Positions 22,801 to 59,664 of a stretch of 64,000 nucleotides of DNA are shown one piece after another. Made by a program: the position numbers and the translations under genes. Origin of the DNA: Piscicola geometra (Eukaryota; Annelida; Clitellata; Hirudinida; Piscicolidae); NCBI GenBank assembly GCA_943735955.1, contig OX030965.1, positions 3,020,201-3,084,200 on the forward strand. The letters run 5' to 3'. The first letter of the stretch is position 1; each line of letters starts with the position of its first letter. A model generated the notes under the pieces. It saw only the letters and a list, made by a program, of their open reading frames with translations, did no database searches and had not been told where the DNA came from.

Positions 22801-25800
22801 AGAGAGGAGCTCATCCACACCGATCAATGCGATGAGGCTCTGAGAGAGAGAGGGGGGAGGTGTTCACCTACACTCTCCGCATGAGACCGTTTGGTCGTGC
22901 GGATTAGGAACAAAGAACTAAAAACGACAACAACAACAACAAAAAACTGTTTTGGCCAGGCAGGGTGGCCGAAAATACCCACATTTGAGGCGTAAGCGCC
23001 CCCCACCGCACCGCGTGGAGGTTGTGGGGATGCGGTTGATTGAGATTGAGAGGGCCCAACTTCGTGCTGCCAAAAAACCTCACCTGTCTCACAGCAACGA
23101 CGCCCTCTGAAGCAGTCCTCGTTGAAACAGTCCTCGTTGATGCAGACCTCGCCAACATGGAGTCGAGGTTTGATCAAGCTTCCCTCAAAAGGGCTGTTGA
23201 ATGGGTGAGCTACAAGCAGGAAGACTGGAGGAAGTCACTTGCAGAAAGACATGTCCCCAAGAAGCTGAAACAAAACAGCTGGAGGGCCAAATTCCTTCAA
23301 CAAGCAAAGGCACTTCTCCCAGAAAACCCACTGCACGAAGCGGTATACGAGCCCAAGCCGCCTTGGTTCAACTTCCCTCTCAACATCAGCTACTCCAAAT
23401 CCAGCAAGCACGACCCTGATCTCATGCAACTGGAAGCAGCTAAAGATGTCATCTCTCAGGAAGGCGAAGCTGACTTTACCATCTACACTGACGGCTCGGT
23501 GCAAGGAGTGGCAAAGCATAGAGGTGCTGCGGTGGTGGTGTACCAAACCGATCAGAAAGTAGCTAACTGGAATAGGCCCACAGGATACAAGAGTAACCCA
23601 ATGGACATTGAAAGAATTGCGGTTGAGGAGGCTCTGAAATGGTTGAGTGAAAGAGAGGACTGGAGCATGGCAAAGATTGTGCGATTGCAAGCCGCTTCTC
23701 TCGCTAATGGCATCCAACTCTCTCTCCTCCCATCGAATCTCAGAGCTAACTGCACAGTGTGCCAACATGAACAAAAAGGTCCTCTTCATCTGGGTGCCAA
23801 GCCACTGCTATCTGATCGGAAACGATGAGGCTGATGCAGAAGCAGCTACAGGAATCAGGGCACAGCTAACCCCGCTAAACCAGGAACTAACGAGAACAGG
23901 GATCTGCCAAGCAGTCACAAGCCACAGACCACAAGAAATCCACTTCAGTAACGACAGACTGAATGGCATCTACAAAGGCAGGCTCAAAAAAGCTGAGAAG
24001 GAGCTCACCAAACTTGCTCGCACCAACCTAAGCAGGTTCCGTAATAGGCACCACCCGGCGATTAGAGACTACCAGTGTAGAATTGGTCTGAGCCAAGAAG
24101 ACTTATGCAGACTCTGCAAGACAGCCCAGGAGACAACAACTCATCTCTGGACAGACTGCCCAGCCCTGGAACCAGATAGGGCAGTATACGGGCTGGGCAA
24201 GAACACAAGAGAATTAACTCAAGAGCCTGGCAGGGCAGCGCAGTTGGTTGAGACTTTCCTCTCCAGACTGCTGAACAACGAAACGAATTAAAAAAACAAC
24301 AACAACAACATCAACAAGGATATAGGCACACACAAATACAATACAACGAAGAGTGTTATTGACGTGGCGTAAACACGAACGAGATCGAGAGCACTTGATG
24401 GTGGGTGATAAAGCCACTTGAACAGTTTATGAGTACCTATAACACAACAACAACAACAAGGAGTAGCAAAGCATGGTGGTGCTGCGGTGGTGGTGTACCA
24501 AAGCGATCAGAAAGTAGCTAACTGGAACAAGCCCACAGGATACAAGAGTAACCCAATGGACACTGAAAGAATTGCGGTTGAGGAGGCTCTGAAATGGTTG
24601 AGTGAGAGAGAGGACTGGAGCATGGCAAAGATTGTGTGCGATTGCAAGCCGCTTCTTTCGCTAATGGCATCCAACTCTCCCTCCTCCCATCGAATCTCAG
24701 AGCTAACTGCACAGTGTGCCAACATGAACAAAAAGGTTATCTTCATCTGGGTGCCAAGCCACTGCTATCTGATCGGAAACGATGAGGCTGATGCAGAAGC
24801 AGCAACAGGAATCAGGGCACAGCTAACCCCGCTAAACCAGGAACTAACGAGAACAGGGATCTGCCAAGCAGTCACAAGCCACAGACCACAAGAAATCCAC
24901 TTCAGTAACGACAGACTGAATGGCATCTACAAATGCAGGCTCAAGAAAGCTGAGGAGGAGCTCACCGAACTTGCTCGCACCAACCTGAGCAGGTTCCGTA
25001 CTGGGCACCACCAGGCGATCAGAGCCTACCAATGTAGAATTGGTCTGAGCCAAGAAGACTCATGCAGACTCTGCAAGACAGCCCAGGAGACAACAACTCA
25101 TCTCTGGACAGACTGCCCAGCCCTGGAACCAGATAGGGCAGTACACGGGCTGGGCAAGAACACAAGAAAATTAACTCAAGAGCCTGGCAGGGCAGCGCAG
25201 CTGGTTGAGACTATCCTCTCCAGACTGCTGATCAACGTAACGAATTAAACAACAACAACAACAACAATTGTAATAATAACAACAACAACAGTTAGAACAC
25301 AACATCAACAACAACTAAATTTAGAATACTAGTACAACAACAACAACAACAACAACAACCTGGAAGCTGAGGTCCCCTGGGTGCTCTGACGAGTAGGCGA
25401 ACAGAGCCACCCCTCTTGCCCCTGTGCCATACATGGTGCTACTATTAGCCTCTATATGTATGACCACCATTTCAATAGGAATGTATATAAATATAATATA
25501 ATATTGGAAATATTTTTATGAGTTTTTTTAATATTTTTTCCCACTTTTATTAGTATTTCATATTATTATTTTGTTCACCTTGTGGCTGCCTTTTGATCTT
25601 GGGTCCCTGCAAAGGTCTTGGCGGTTTCATGGGAGTTTTGCTGGCATCTTTATTATTATTATTATTGTTATTTTTATTGTTATTTTTATAGTTAATTTTG
25701 TTGTTGTTTTTATTGCTTTCATTACTTATCTCATTATTATTAATTCGACTATCTTTGACTAAAATCTCGTTTAGGTTTCGTTTCAAAGCAGCCAAACCAA

Positions 25801-26792
25801 AGGATAGGTCGTGGATATTTTTTGCTTCACGCCCAGCATTATCATCATTCTTAAAACTATTACTATTATTCTTGTTATCATTATCTTTATTATCATAATT
25901 ATCTTTATCATCAATTAATTGACTAATATCATTATTATTTGTGTAATTAATCAATCTAGGTGGCTTTAATGGCTTCGCAAGTTTGAGAGTGGGTGGTTTG
26001 GTGGGTGGTCCTGGCTTGGCTAGACACTCAGTGCTTTTGCTATAAGAGTTTGAGATTGCTTTGGAATGATCTTTAGGCATGAAAGGAAGTTTATAAATGG
26101 TGAAGTTTGCATCTTTGGTGTTGTTGTTGTTACTGTTATTGTTGTTTTTGTTGTTGTTGTCACCACTCATAAACAATGCTTTGGCAGCAGAGAAGTCAAT
26201 GTGTGGTTGTTTTATGGGTGGTGATGCTTGGTCGTGAGAGAGTGCAGATGGAGTGGATGGTGGAAAAAATAGGTCGTTGGTTTTGGAATGGTCGTCGATT
26301 CTAGATTGGGAATATTCTGAGTTGTTGCATTGTGGATTGATGGAGTGTTTATCATCATAGAAGATGCTCTGAGATACCTTGTTCAACTTGCCTCTCATGT
26401 TTTCAAACTCATTTTCACAATGTTTAGACTCATTATTAGACAAATGATTGAACTGTATTTCATGTGTACTGGAATGTTTAACTTTTGGTTTAGGTGGCTT
26501 CAGAGGTTTTGGATCTGTTGGTTGACAATTAAATTTAGTGAAATTTCATTTTTAAATTGGGGAATAAAAATTCATAATTACTCTGTGTTGCACTGGCGTT
26601 CCTGAGTTCGTACAGAGGATTATACTTGCAATGATCCAGATGTGGATTTGATGAAAAAGATGATTGAGGGAGATTCTTGAAAAAAGTTGGGTATTTTAAA
26701 GCTACGTTATTTTGTTTCTTATTCTCACAGTCATTCTTCCTCAATGATCGGGTTTCAAATGTTGTGGTAATTGAAGTTGGTTTTAAATTCAT
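19897..26792 (-). CDS. Adaptor protein with proline-rich region and three SH3 domains, 5 exons, 689 aa
   Basis: Exons from the start: 26792-26582, 26514-25579, 25421-25360, 20824-20319, 20251-19897; phases agree and the frame closes. The N-terminal half is Asn-rich with proline/lysine motifs (PPTKPPTLKLAKPLKPPR and KTPMKPPRPLQ) of the kind SH3 domains bind. SH3-1 (about 383-480) is split between exons 3 and 4 (ALFAYSSEHPGDLSFQ, then ETWYKGYL and GIFPANHIEIV) and has a long insert rich in Gly, Met and Ala before the GIFP strand. SH3-2 (about 571-630, ALVLYDFDG ... GLFPSAFVEIL) and SH3-3 (about 632-689, VRALYDFEGEQEGDLSF ... GVFPANFV) close the protein. The order suggests an SH3D19-like endocytic or signalling adaptor, but the exact orthologue is uncertain. 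Intron 3 (20825-25359) is full of antisense LINE pieces. Confidence 0.85.
20902..21363 (+). mobile_element. Internally deleted LINE: 5' ORF joined to 3' tail
   Basis: An open frame (20902-21327) has the LINE N-terminal motif RAGDVHPKPGP and a PHD-like finger (CGRC ... CGGCQKNFHKNC). It then passes directly into the element's 3' end: CTCCGCATG...GGAACAAAGAACTAAAA and a CAA-repeat tail. The same 3' end closes the next fragment (22877-22941). Endonuclease, RT and RNase H are therefore missing from this copy. Confidence 0.7.
21364..22945 (+). mobile_element. 5'-truncated LINE: RT thumb and RNase H remnant
   Basis: A frame at 21409-21900 matches the end of an RT (RFLGVTIDNGLNF). A second frame (21922-22593) is an RNase H domain: YTDGSV with the first Asp, AAHDAEIRAISLA with the Glu, FTDSKGS, and GNEAADKA with the last Asp. 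A zinc-knuckle-like tail follows in broken frame (CELCGEVETNPNHFW). It ends in the shared 3' tail and a CAA run. Confidence 0.8.
22950..24312 (+). mobile_element. 5'-truncated LINE of a second family, RNase H plus zinc tail
   Basis: Frames 23158-23690 and 23690-24291 encode an RNase H domain (FTIYTDGSVQ, ERIAVEEALKWL, CDCKPLLSL, GNDEADAEAA) and a C-terminal CRLCKTAQETTTHLWTDC finger. A 2-base deletion at about 23683 shifts the frame compared with the sister copy at 24459. It ends in an AAC/CAA tail. Confidence 0.82.
24459..25275 (+). mobile_element. Second, shorter copy of the same LINE family
   Basis: The frame 24487-25248 is a near-identical copy of 23510-24291 without the 2-base deletion, truncated at its 5' side within the RNase H domain and ending in a CAA tail. 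Only scattered substitutions separate the two, so the family moved recently. Confidence 0.85.
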
Positions 26793-28866
26793 TTTAATTT
26801 AGATATTTTTTAGTAACGGTTATTTATTGAAAACGTTTTATACAATTTTTTTGGTTATTTTTGTTTTTTAAGTTAAAGTCCTTTAAAGAATTTTAAAATA
26901 GTTTACCTGATCATAACAGTGATGCTCATTTATTATTTAGATAACTTTAAAAAAATTAAATATTTTAAAAGTTAATCATTTAAAAAATAATAATATCTTC
27001 ATTATGTAAAATATAATTTTATAAATTTGCAATAATTATATTTTCACAGATATTCATTATTAATATTTTTAACTTTTCACATATCAAGTTTTCACAATAA
27101 ACTATTTTTTAAAACAACTATAATTAAATGATACAAAATGTATTTCATAAACTTCCAAAATACAATCATTTATGAATGATCGAATGCAGATGTTTTTCTG
27201 TCTGTAAGACTGTGTGTTTATGTTTACATGTGTGTATTTTTGTAAATGTGTATGTTTGTTTGTTTTAATTTACACGTGCATGTGTTAATGAGTTTTTTAC
27301 ATTTCCTGGCATCCTTCTAAGATAAAGTGATTCCACTTTTTGGTACATGGGTATGTGCGTGTACAGTTAGTTGTACGTGTGCATGTGTGTTTACATATTC
27401 CTCCAATCTCCAATCAGCAATTAGATTTATCTATGGGAGTGAGCTGAAAGGGAGAGACTTGTGTGTGTGTGTGCGTCTGTGTGTGTGTGTTTGGGTGTGT
27501 GTGTGTGTGTGTTTGTGTGTCTGTTTATGTTTATGTGGGCGGGTGTGTGTGTGTGTGTGTGTGAGTATGTGTGTGAGTATATAAAAGTCTGATTTTTTGC
27601 ATATGCATGTGTGACTGCTTATTATTTTGTTTGTCATGAGTATGCTCGTACATGTTTGTGAGTATATGAATGAACGTATCGAGTGTACGTGAATGTGTTT
27701 ATGAATAATCATGAGCTGGAATTCTCTTTAATATTTCATACAACTTTGTGCATTTATCTTGTTGATAGTGTACGTCAGTGGTACGGGTTCAACTCCAAAG
27801 TATGCTCATCTCAGCTTACTCATACATTCCTCCAAAAACATTCCTCCAGATATGAAATTCCTCGCCTGCAATCCCTCAATACAAAACCACGTGTTGCCTC
27901 ACACACGCTCTACTAATGCATCTCAAAACACACGTACACCCTCCCGAGGAGATATCTACACACCGATGATGTACACATTTGTATGTGTCTTGTACACACG
28001 TTGTCTGATCAAACGGTCGGGTTCTACACGCACACATTCACGCACAAATTGTGCATAAATTTTCCGCTTTCTGTGTTTTCTCTATATAGCCAAAGTTTTC
28101 AATTACTTCACGGTTCCGCTTCTTTGGAAAAGGGAGATAAAACAGCGTTTGTGGTCACTAAAGGTGGACAATAGCATTAGTTTCTTGAAAAAGTATATTC
28201 TTCATTTTTTCAAATGTTGGAAATAACTAATGAAAAAAATACTATGAAAAATGGAGAAAATAAAATGAGTGATTAAGAGTTTCATGAATGAAACGTGGAG
28301 TGACATTGCGAAAAAGTTTTTTAAACAATTTTTTAAAATTTGTATGCAAATTATCAAAAATGGAAGAAAATGTAGGAAGCATCAATTTCAAGAAAGTTTC
28401 TGATGAGTTAGAAACAAATAATTAATCAATTTCCGCCCGTCTCGCTCCATTGATCGTAATGCGAAAGCGGCCATCTTAACTCTATCAAATAAATGCAATA
28501 CTTTTTTATTTAATAATTTTAAAAATAACAAGTCAGTTTTATCAGTTTAAAATGACGGCGAAATACTAAATTATTGGCCGGATTAGCAACCGACCAAGTT
28601 TTGATACCATTTGCCGATTCCAATTGCGGATTTTCCATTTTAATCGCCATTATTAGTCGGACTTGACTAATTTTCAATTTGTTATTGCCTATATTAAGAA
28701 AAACTGAAAATAAGGTATTACAATTTCAAATTGAAATTTAATTTGTTTGAAAGCAACCATCTTAGATCGGATTGTCTGAAGAAGGATTCCCTATTCATCG
28801 AAGTTTTATGGCTTAACATGATCAGATCGGCTTAGAAAGTTAAATGAACGGCACAAGGATTGACAA
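26793..28866. promoter_or_regulatory. Divergent region between SH3 gene and CBP
   Basis: The region holds the 5' ends of both genes. A GT microsatellite occupies about 27457-27585. At 28469-28480 there is GCGGCCATCTT, whose complement resembles a YY1 site, within a locally more G/C-rich patch (28432-28485) that could mark the CBP promoter. A second CCATCTT lies near 28759. No other gene is supported. Confidence 0.45.
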
Positions 28867-53421
<24,555 letters not shown>

Positions 53422-54293
53422 CCACCATTGCCAGCCACCAGCCTGTCTTTGCTGAGTCTCCATTCATCATCATCACCACCATCCACATCATCATCATCAC
53501 CATCACCATCATCATCATCACCACTATCATCATAATTATCGACCTTTTTCTCATTATTATCATCGTCTTCTTTATCACGGTCGTCGTCGTCGTCATGATG
53601 ATCATCCTCATCCTTCTATATAACAGGCCTATATAACAGGCCTGTATAACAGGCGAGCAACATCTTCTCATATAACCACCTAACATACCTGAAACTTCCT
53701 TTCGGTACTGTAACACTGTACTCTATGTGTAATACAGGCGATTAGTCTGTCAGTGCTAACAACAACAACAACAATAACAATAACTCCTGTATAAGGCATT
53801 ACATTCATCATCTTTCGTGTTACCACCACCTTCTCTTTCTTGGTGTTACTGCTGTGTGTTGCTGTGTGTGTTGCCAGAGGTTGTTTCAGGACGTTGCATT
53901 GTTTACATAGTTGATTGGTTGGCAAATGCAGAGAGGAAGAAGAATTGCCAATCGAATGAGTGTTTGTTTCTTGACGGGGTATAGTTGCTCGCACCTGTGA
54001 GTGAGTGAGTGAGGTGTTGTTTGCTGCTTACCTCATTGCATCTATATAGTTTATTCTTTAGCAACTTTGGGTGGCTTTCATCATCATCGCCATCATCGTC
54101 ATCATCATTATCATCATCGCCATCATCATTATCATCATTAGTCTACCTTGCATGAATCTTGAGATCGTGTTCTGTTCTTGTATAATCACTGACCTTAATG
54201 GAGCTGATGATGATGATGATGATGAGGTAGTGCTGATGACGGGTATTCATCATGTAGTGTTTGCAAGATTTTGTGAATTTATTTTTCTAGGTT

Positions 54294-54426
<133 letters not shown>

Positions 54427-56064
54427 GTTGTTGAATTGTAGCTTATTAGCGCTAGTTGTCTTATTTATATTATATTAAGTCTCTCTGATTATAAAATTTC
54501 TCTTAATCTTTCACCCACTCCACTCTAACCACCTCCCACCACTTTAATCACTCACTAATCATGCAGCCACCATTTGATTTACACACGCCCTCTCTTCGTT
54601 CTACACTGTCTCGATCAATGGAATGAATTTATTTTGAAAGAGCCAATCTAATTTATTTTGAAAACACTCACTCTTTGTACACCACCCCCCCTCCCCCCCC
54701 CCCATTTGTGTACATGACTGTAGTCCTAAATTTCATCTCTTCGATTGTCAATAAATGAAGTTTCTTGCTTCTTGCATGGTCTACCAGACTACTACTACTA
54801 CTATCACCACCTCATTCTTTAAGACTACTACTAATACTACTACTACTTCCACTACTACTACTATCATCACCACCCCTGTCTCAAGTTTGTGTGAGTAGCT
54901 ACTGCTGCTGTTTAATGATAGATGCTAATTAAGGTGGGAGTGATCATGTCAGATTGAATGATGGAGTGGTGGTGATAGAGTGAAGGTGTGAGGAGGATGA
55001 GGGTAGTGGAGGAGTCGAGGTGAAGAGTCATTAACAGATTAATGAGATGGTCATGCACTACTGCACAAAGAAGGATTAAGGAATCAAAGATGGCGTCCAT
55101 GACGTGCCTGTCTCCTGCTACTGCTAACATAACGCCTCGCTGCTTGCTTCTTCATTCATCTATCCATCCACAAGTTCATTCACTCATCCAAAAATTCATT
55201 CATTCATCCACCAGATCATTCATTCATTCACCAGATCATCACCGATAAACGTACGCAATCAAAGCAACTTTTGTACTAAATTTGTACCCTCGCATACTTT
55301 GTACTAGCACTTCACTGTTCATTCATGTGATTTAAGCATTCGTTACGGTCCATTCATCCCGAATGCCCTTCATCTTTGGCATGCGCAACACTTATTATCG
55401 ACTCTTTAATTTTAATAATTATTTTGATTCTTCGGAGGGCAGGATTCTTTTAGTTCTATGGTTGCGCCATTAAACTAGGCCGGTACTTATGATGATGATG
55501 ATTATGATTTCTTTCTTTTACGTTACGGTCATCTTTATTGTATCACCATGCTCCAAATGACTTCAGAGTGATGATGATGATATCAGTAATAATTACTGAT
55601 AGTAACAGTAGGAGTAGTAGAAATATTAGTAGTAATAATATTAATACTAATAATAATAGTAGTAGTACAAGTTTTAATAGCAGTAGTTGTCTTGAGTCTT
55701 GTAGTCTTTACAGCAAGCAACTATTACTATCATCTTTATTGGACGTAATCGAAGGTTTACTTTTAAAACTCTTCAAATTCCTCATCATCATCATCATCAT
55801 CATCACATGTATCGTCGCTTCGTCGAACCTTCTCTATGCAAATGTATACTGATCATTATCACCATCATCATCATCATTACTATGATCATCATTACTATCA
55901 TTATCGCCATTTTGATGGTAGTTATGATAATGATGAACATGCCACGATCACGTCAAGAAACTTCAAGATATTTTACTGTGGCTTCTCCACTTGCAGTCCC
56001 ATTCAATTGATCCTTCATTCACTAATACGCCGTCGTAATACATTACAAAGAAACGATCTTTACA

Positions 56065-56335
56065 TGCGTGAGTTTACACACTTAACATATGTAAGTTTAC
56101 ACACTTAACATATGTAAGTTTACACACTTAACATATGTAAGTTTACACACTTAACATATGTAAGTTTACACACTTAACATATGTAAGTTTACACACTTAA
56201 CATACGTAAGTTTACACAACTAACATATGTAAGTTTACACAGCTAACATATATAAGTTTACACAACTGACATATGTAAGTTTAAACAACTAGCATATGTA
56301 AGTTTACACAATTAACATATGTAAGTTTACACACA
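56065..56335 (+). repeat. 23-bp satellite downstream of CBP
   Basis: About twelve copies of TAAGTTTACACACTTAACATATG. Later copies change CACACTT to CACAACT. There are no spacers, so it is not a CRISPR array. Confidence 0.93.
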
Positions 56336-57245
56336 TGTAAATAAGTGCGTGTGCATACTTGCGTTTGTGGTGTGAAAGTGTGTGGATTTGTGAGCTTGTG
56401 GCATTTCTTTAGCGTTTGCTACTTTCACTCCGTGCATGCTATTGTTACTACCATTATTATTATTACTGTTATTATCATTACTATTGTTATTTTTATTATC
56501 ATTATTATTGTTTTTATCATTCGTATTATTTATATACACCAATATCGTTTACTCCTACCTTTGAATATTGTATATTAAAATCAAAAACTACATTGTAATC
56601 ATGGAGTTAACTTAACACGCCCATTCAACTACTATCATCATCGTCATCATCATCATCATCATCGGACTACTATCATCATCATACTATCACTACTACTACT
56701 ACCATCATCGAACAATGCTTGTATTGCTTAGTGATGATGACGTTTGAGTCGTCCACCACCATCTTTCTTCGCTTAAGCCAGTTGTGCATACCTTTTCGCC
56801 ATCATCATCACCACCATCATCATCATCATCATCGCCCTCATCATCGCCATCACCACCATCATAGCAATCATCATCATCATCGCCATGATCATTATCATAG
56901 CAATCATCATCATCATCATCGCCATCATCATCTTGTGGATACAGTTTTCATCGTCAGTAGCAAAGGGCGTCATCACCTTAATCATGTGAAAGTCTCCGTG
57001 AACGTTGGCATTGCGCCTGTGGACGTTTCACCATCATCGCGACGTCTGCTGCTGTGTGACGTCATTCAGTATTTCATATTTAAGTGCTCTTCGCCACTAC
57101 CATCATCGTTTTCATCATCGTCGTCATCGTTGTCATCATCATCATTCATTATTGATTTTAATTGATGCTTAAGCTTACGATTAGTTAATTATATCACTGT
57201 ATTATTAATCCATTAACTATGAATAATCAAAATCTAACTCGCCTG

Positions 57246-57282
<37 letters not shown>

Positions 57283-58299
57283 GTGACAACATCATGTGAA
57301 TGTACATAATGATGAAGCGAGTAAGTGATGATGACTATGCTTTCATCATGTGTGTACAAATATTACTTTAGTATTGTAAATAGTGGTCGCCAGCCTGTTA
57401 CTATGCCAACGGTTTCAGCTTACATCATCATCGTCATCATCTTCGTAATCATCGTCGTCATCATCTTCGTAATCATCGTCAGTTCCTTTTGATTAGTTTC
57501 CCTTGGTGGTGATGATCATTTGAAGTACTTTTATCATCATTAGTCACTCAAGCGTGTACTGTGAGCGTCAATGATGCTAATCATCATCATCATCATCGAC
57601 CTCATTTTCATTATCACTTTTCATCATTTGGACAGTCTTGGTTATGATACAATTTTCCGCTATTAACCTTTAGCACACACAAACACACACACACACAAAC
57701 ACTTAAACACACACACAAACACACACAAACAAACACATACACACACACACACATAACGATAGTTGGTGATTCGTCGTGGTTTTTATTTTCAACTTCTCTT
57801 CCATACGGGTGTACCTTGCGACGAATAAATTTGTAGTTAACAGTGCATACGTCGTCTCACTAGCCGTGCGTACAATCAATCGTTTAGGGCGGGAAATTGT
57901 AAATGGCATGAATGCATGCACAGGATCTTGAGTCTCCAGGGTGAAGGGAGAGGAAGTCGGGGGATTTATTCGGAAGTGGACGTGTTCATTGCAGGAAATG
58001 GCGCCAAGAATCGCACGATCGAAAAAGTTTGATAAGAGAGACTGCAAGTTAGAACTGAAGAAATCATTGGATGAGTTCCAAATAAAAGCTCTCCTCCACC
58101 ACCAATATCACCTGTCCAGTACCACTCCACTTCCACTCCACCATCATTTTTATCCCATCGATTCCACCAACATAATCATCATCTTCACTCCATCAACATC
58201 ACCATCATCATCATCTCTGCAACATCATCATCATCATCATCTCTGCAACATCATCATCACTCCATCATCATCATCACTCCATCAACATCACCATCATCA

Positions 58300-59564
58300 T
58301 CATCTCTGCAACATTGCAAGTATCTCTGGGGATGCATTGAAGTTCTTGGCGACCTCTCCCATGCTGAGTCCATCCATGCCCCTCCCCGCCTCTGCCCCCG
58401 CCCCCAACAACAAGGTCACCATGCTGACCTTGTCTGCGAGGGTGTCGTGGTTGGTGGTGGGTGTTGTTGTGGGTGGGTTGGTGACGTGTGGTGGCGGAGA
58501 TAGGTTGTGGGTGTTGGTGTTGAGGGTAGTGGGCGAGTAGTGGGGTGGGTAGATGATAGGTGATGTGGTGGTGGGGGTGTGTGTTGTGTGTTTTAGTGAT
58601 GGTGAGTAGCGTGGTTGGTATGGTGGTGGTAGTGGGGGTTGATTACAGAGGGATAAACAGATTAGAAATGAATCAATAAACAAAATATGAAGACGGTTAG
58701 AAGTGAGTGGACGTTGATGAGAGGAAAAAAATGAAGATGACGAAGAGAAAGTACAAAGATGAATGAGAGATAAAGAAGGAGAGGGAGAGAGGGGCATACT
58801 GTGCATGATGGCAAGGTGCAGGGGTGTGGCGTTGGCACAGAGTGGGTTGCCTTGGTCCACCTTGGTGTACGCACTGGATAGCAGGAGTTTCAGACATGCC
58901 TGTGGAGGGGGGAGGTGGTGGTAGAGAAGGATGGTTGTGGTGGTAGAGAAGGATGGTTGTGGTGGTAGAGAAGGATGGTTGTGGTGGTAAAGGGGATTGT
59001 GAAGAAAGATGATGGTGTGAAATGAATGGAGGTGGTGGTATAAAAGACTGTGATGACGGTGGTAGTGAAAGATGATTATAGTAGAAGAATGAATGGATGG
59101 ATACATCAATGCACCAACAGAACAATTCCTTGATTATAATTGAAGTCTTGCAATCAATTAAGAGAGCTGAATGTTACTCCATAGAACATTTCAAACCTTT
59201 GAGTACCACAACCAGCACAAATACCCGCACTACCACAATCAACTCCACTACTACTACTACTACCAAAACTACTACCACCACAACAACCACGACCACAACG
59301 ACCATCACAACCACCACAAGCACACAATCACTACCACCACCTAAACCCCCAAAAACAACCACCACTACCACAACTACCGAAACCACCACTACCACGAGCA
59401 CCACAAGCACACCTCATTGAGAGTGTTGACACAGACGTGCAGAGCACTGTTGCCACTGTCACTTACATGGTTCAACAATGTCCCAGCAAACTCTGAGCCC
59501 CTGCTCTCAGCCTAGGTGTGTGTGTGTGTGTGTGTGTGTGCGTGTGTGTATGTGTAAGTGTGTG

Positions 59565-59625
<61 letters not shown>

Positions 59626-59627
59626 CG

Positions 59628-59664
<37 letters not shown>

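Noticed and set aside
53610..53660. Short ATAACAGGCCTATATAACAG repeat as a regulatory stem
   Set aside because: Only three short tandem copies with no further support.
54912..55248. Short frames around 54912-55248 on both strands
   Set aside because: No start context, splice signals or recognisable motifs; ordinary intergenic sequence.
57941..58140. Plus-strand frame MAPRIARSKKFDKRDCKLELKK
   Set aside because: Non-repetitive and with a good-looking start, but it has no convincing donor or homology and lies in the likely 3' UTR of the ankyrin gene. Too weak to call.
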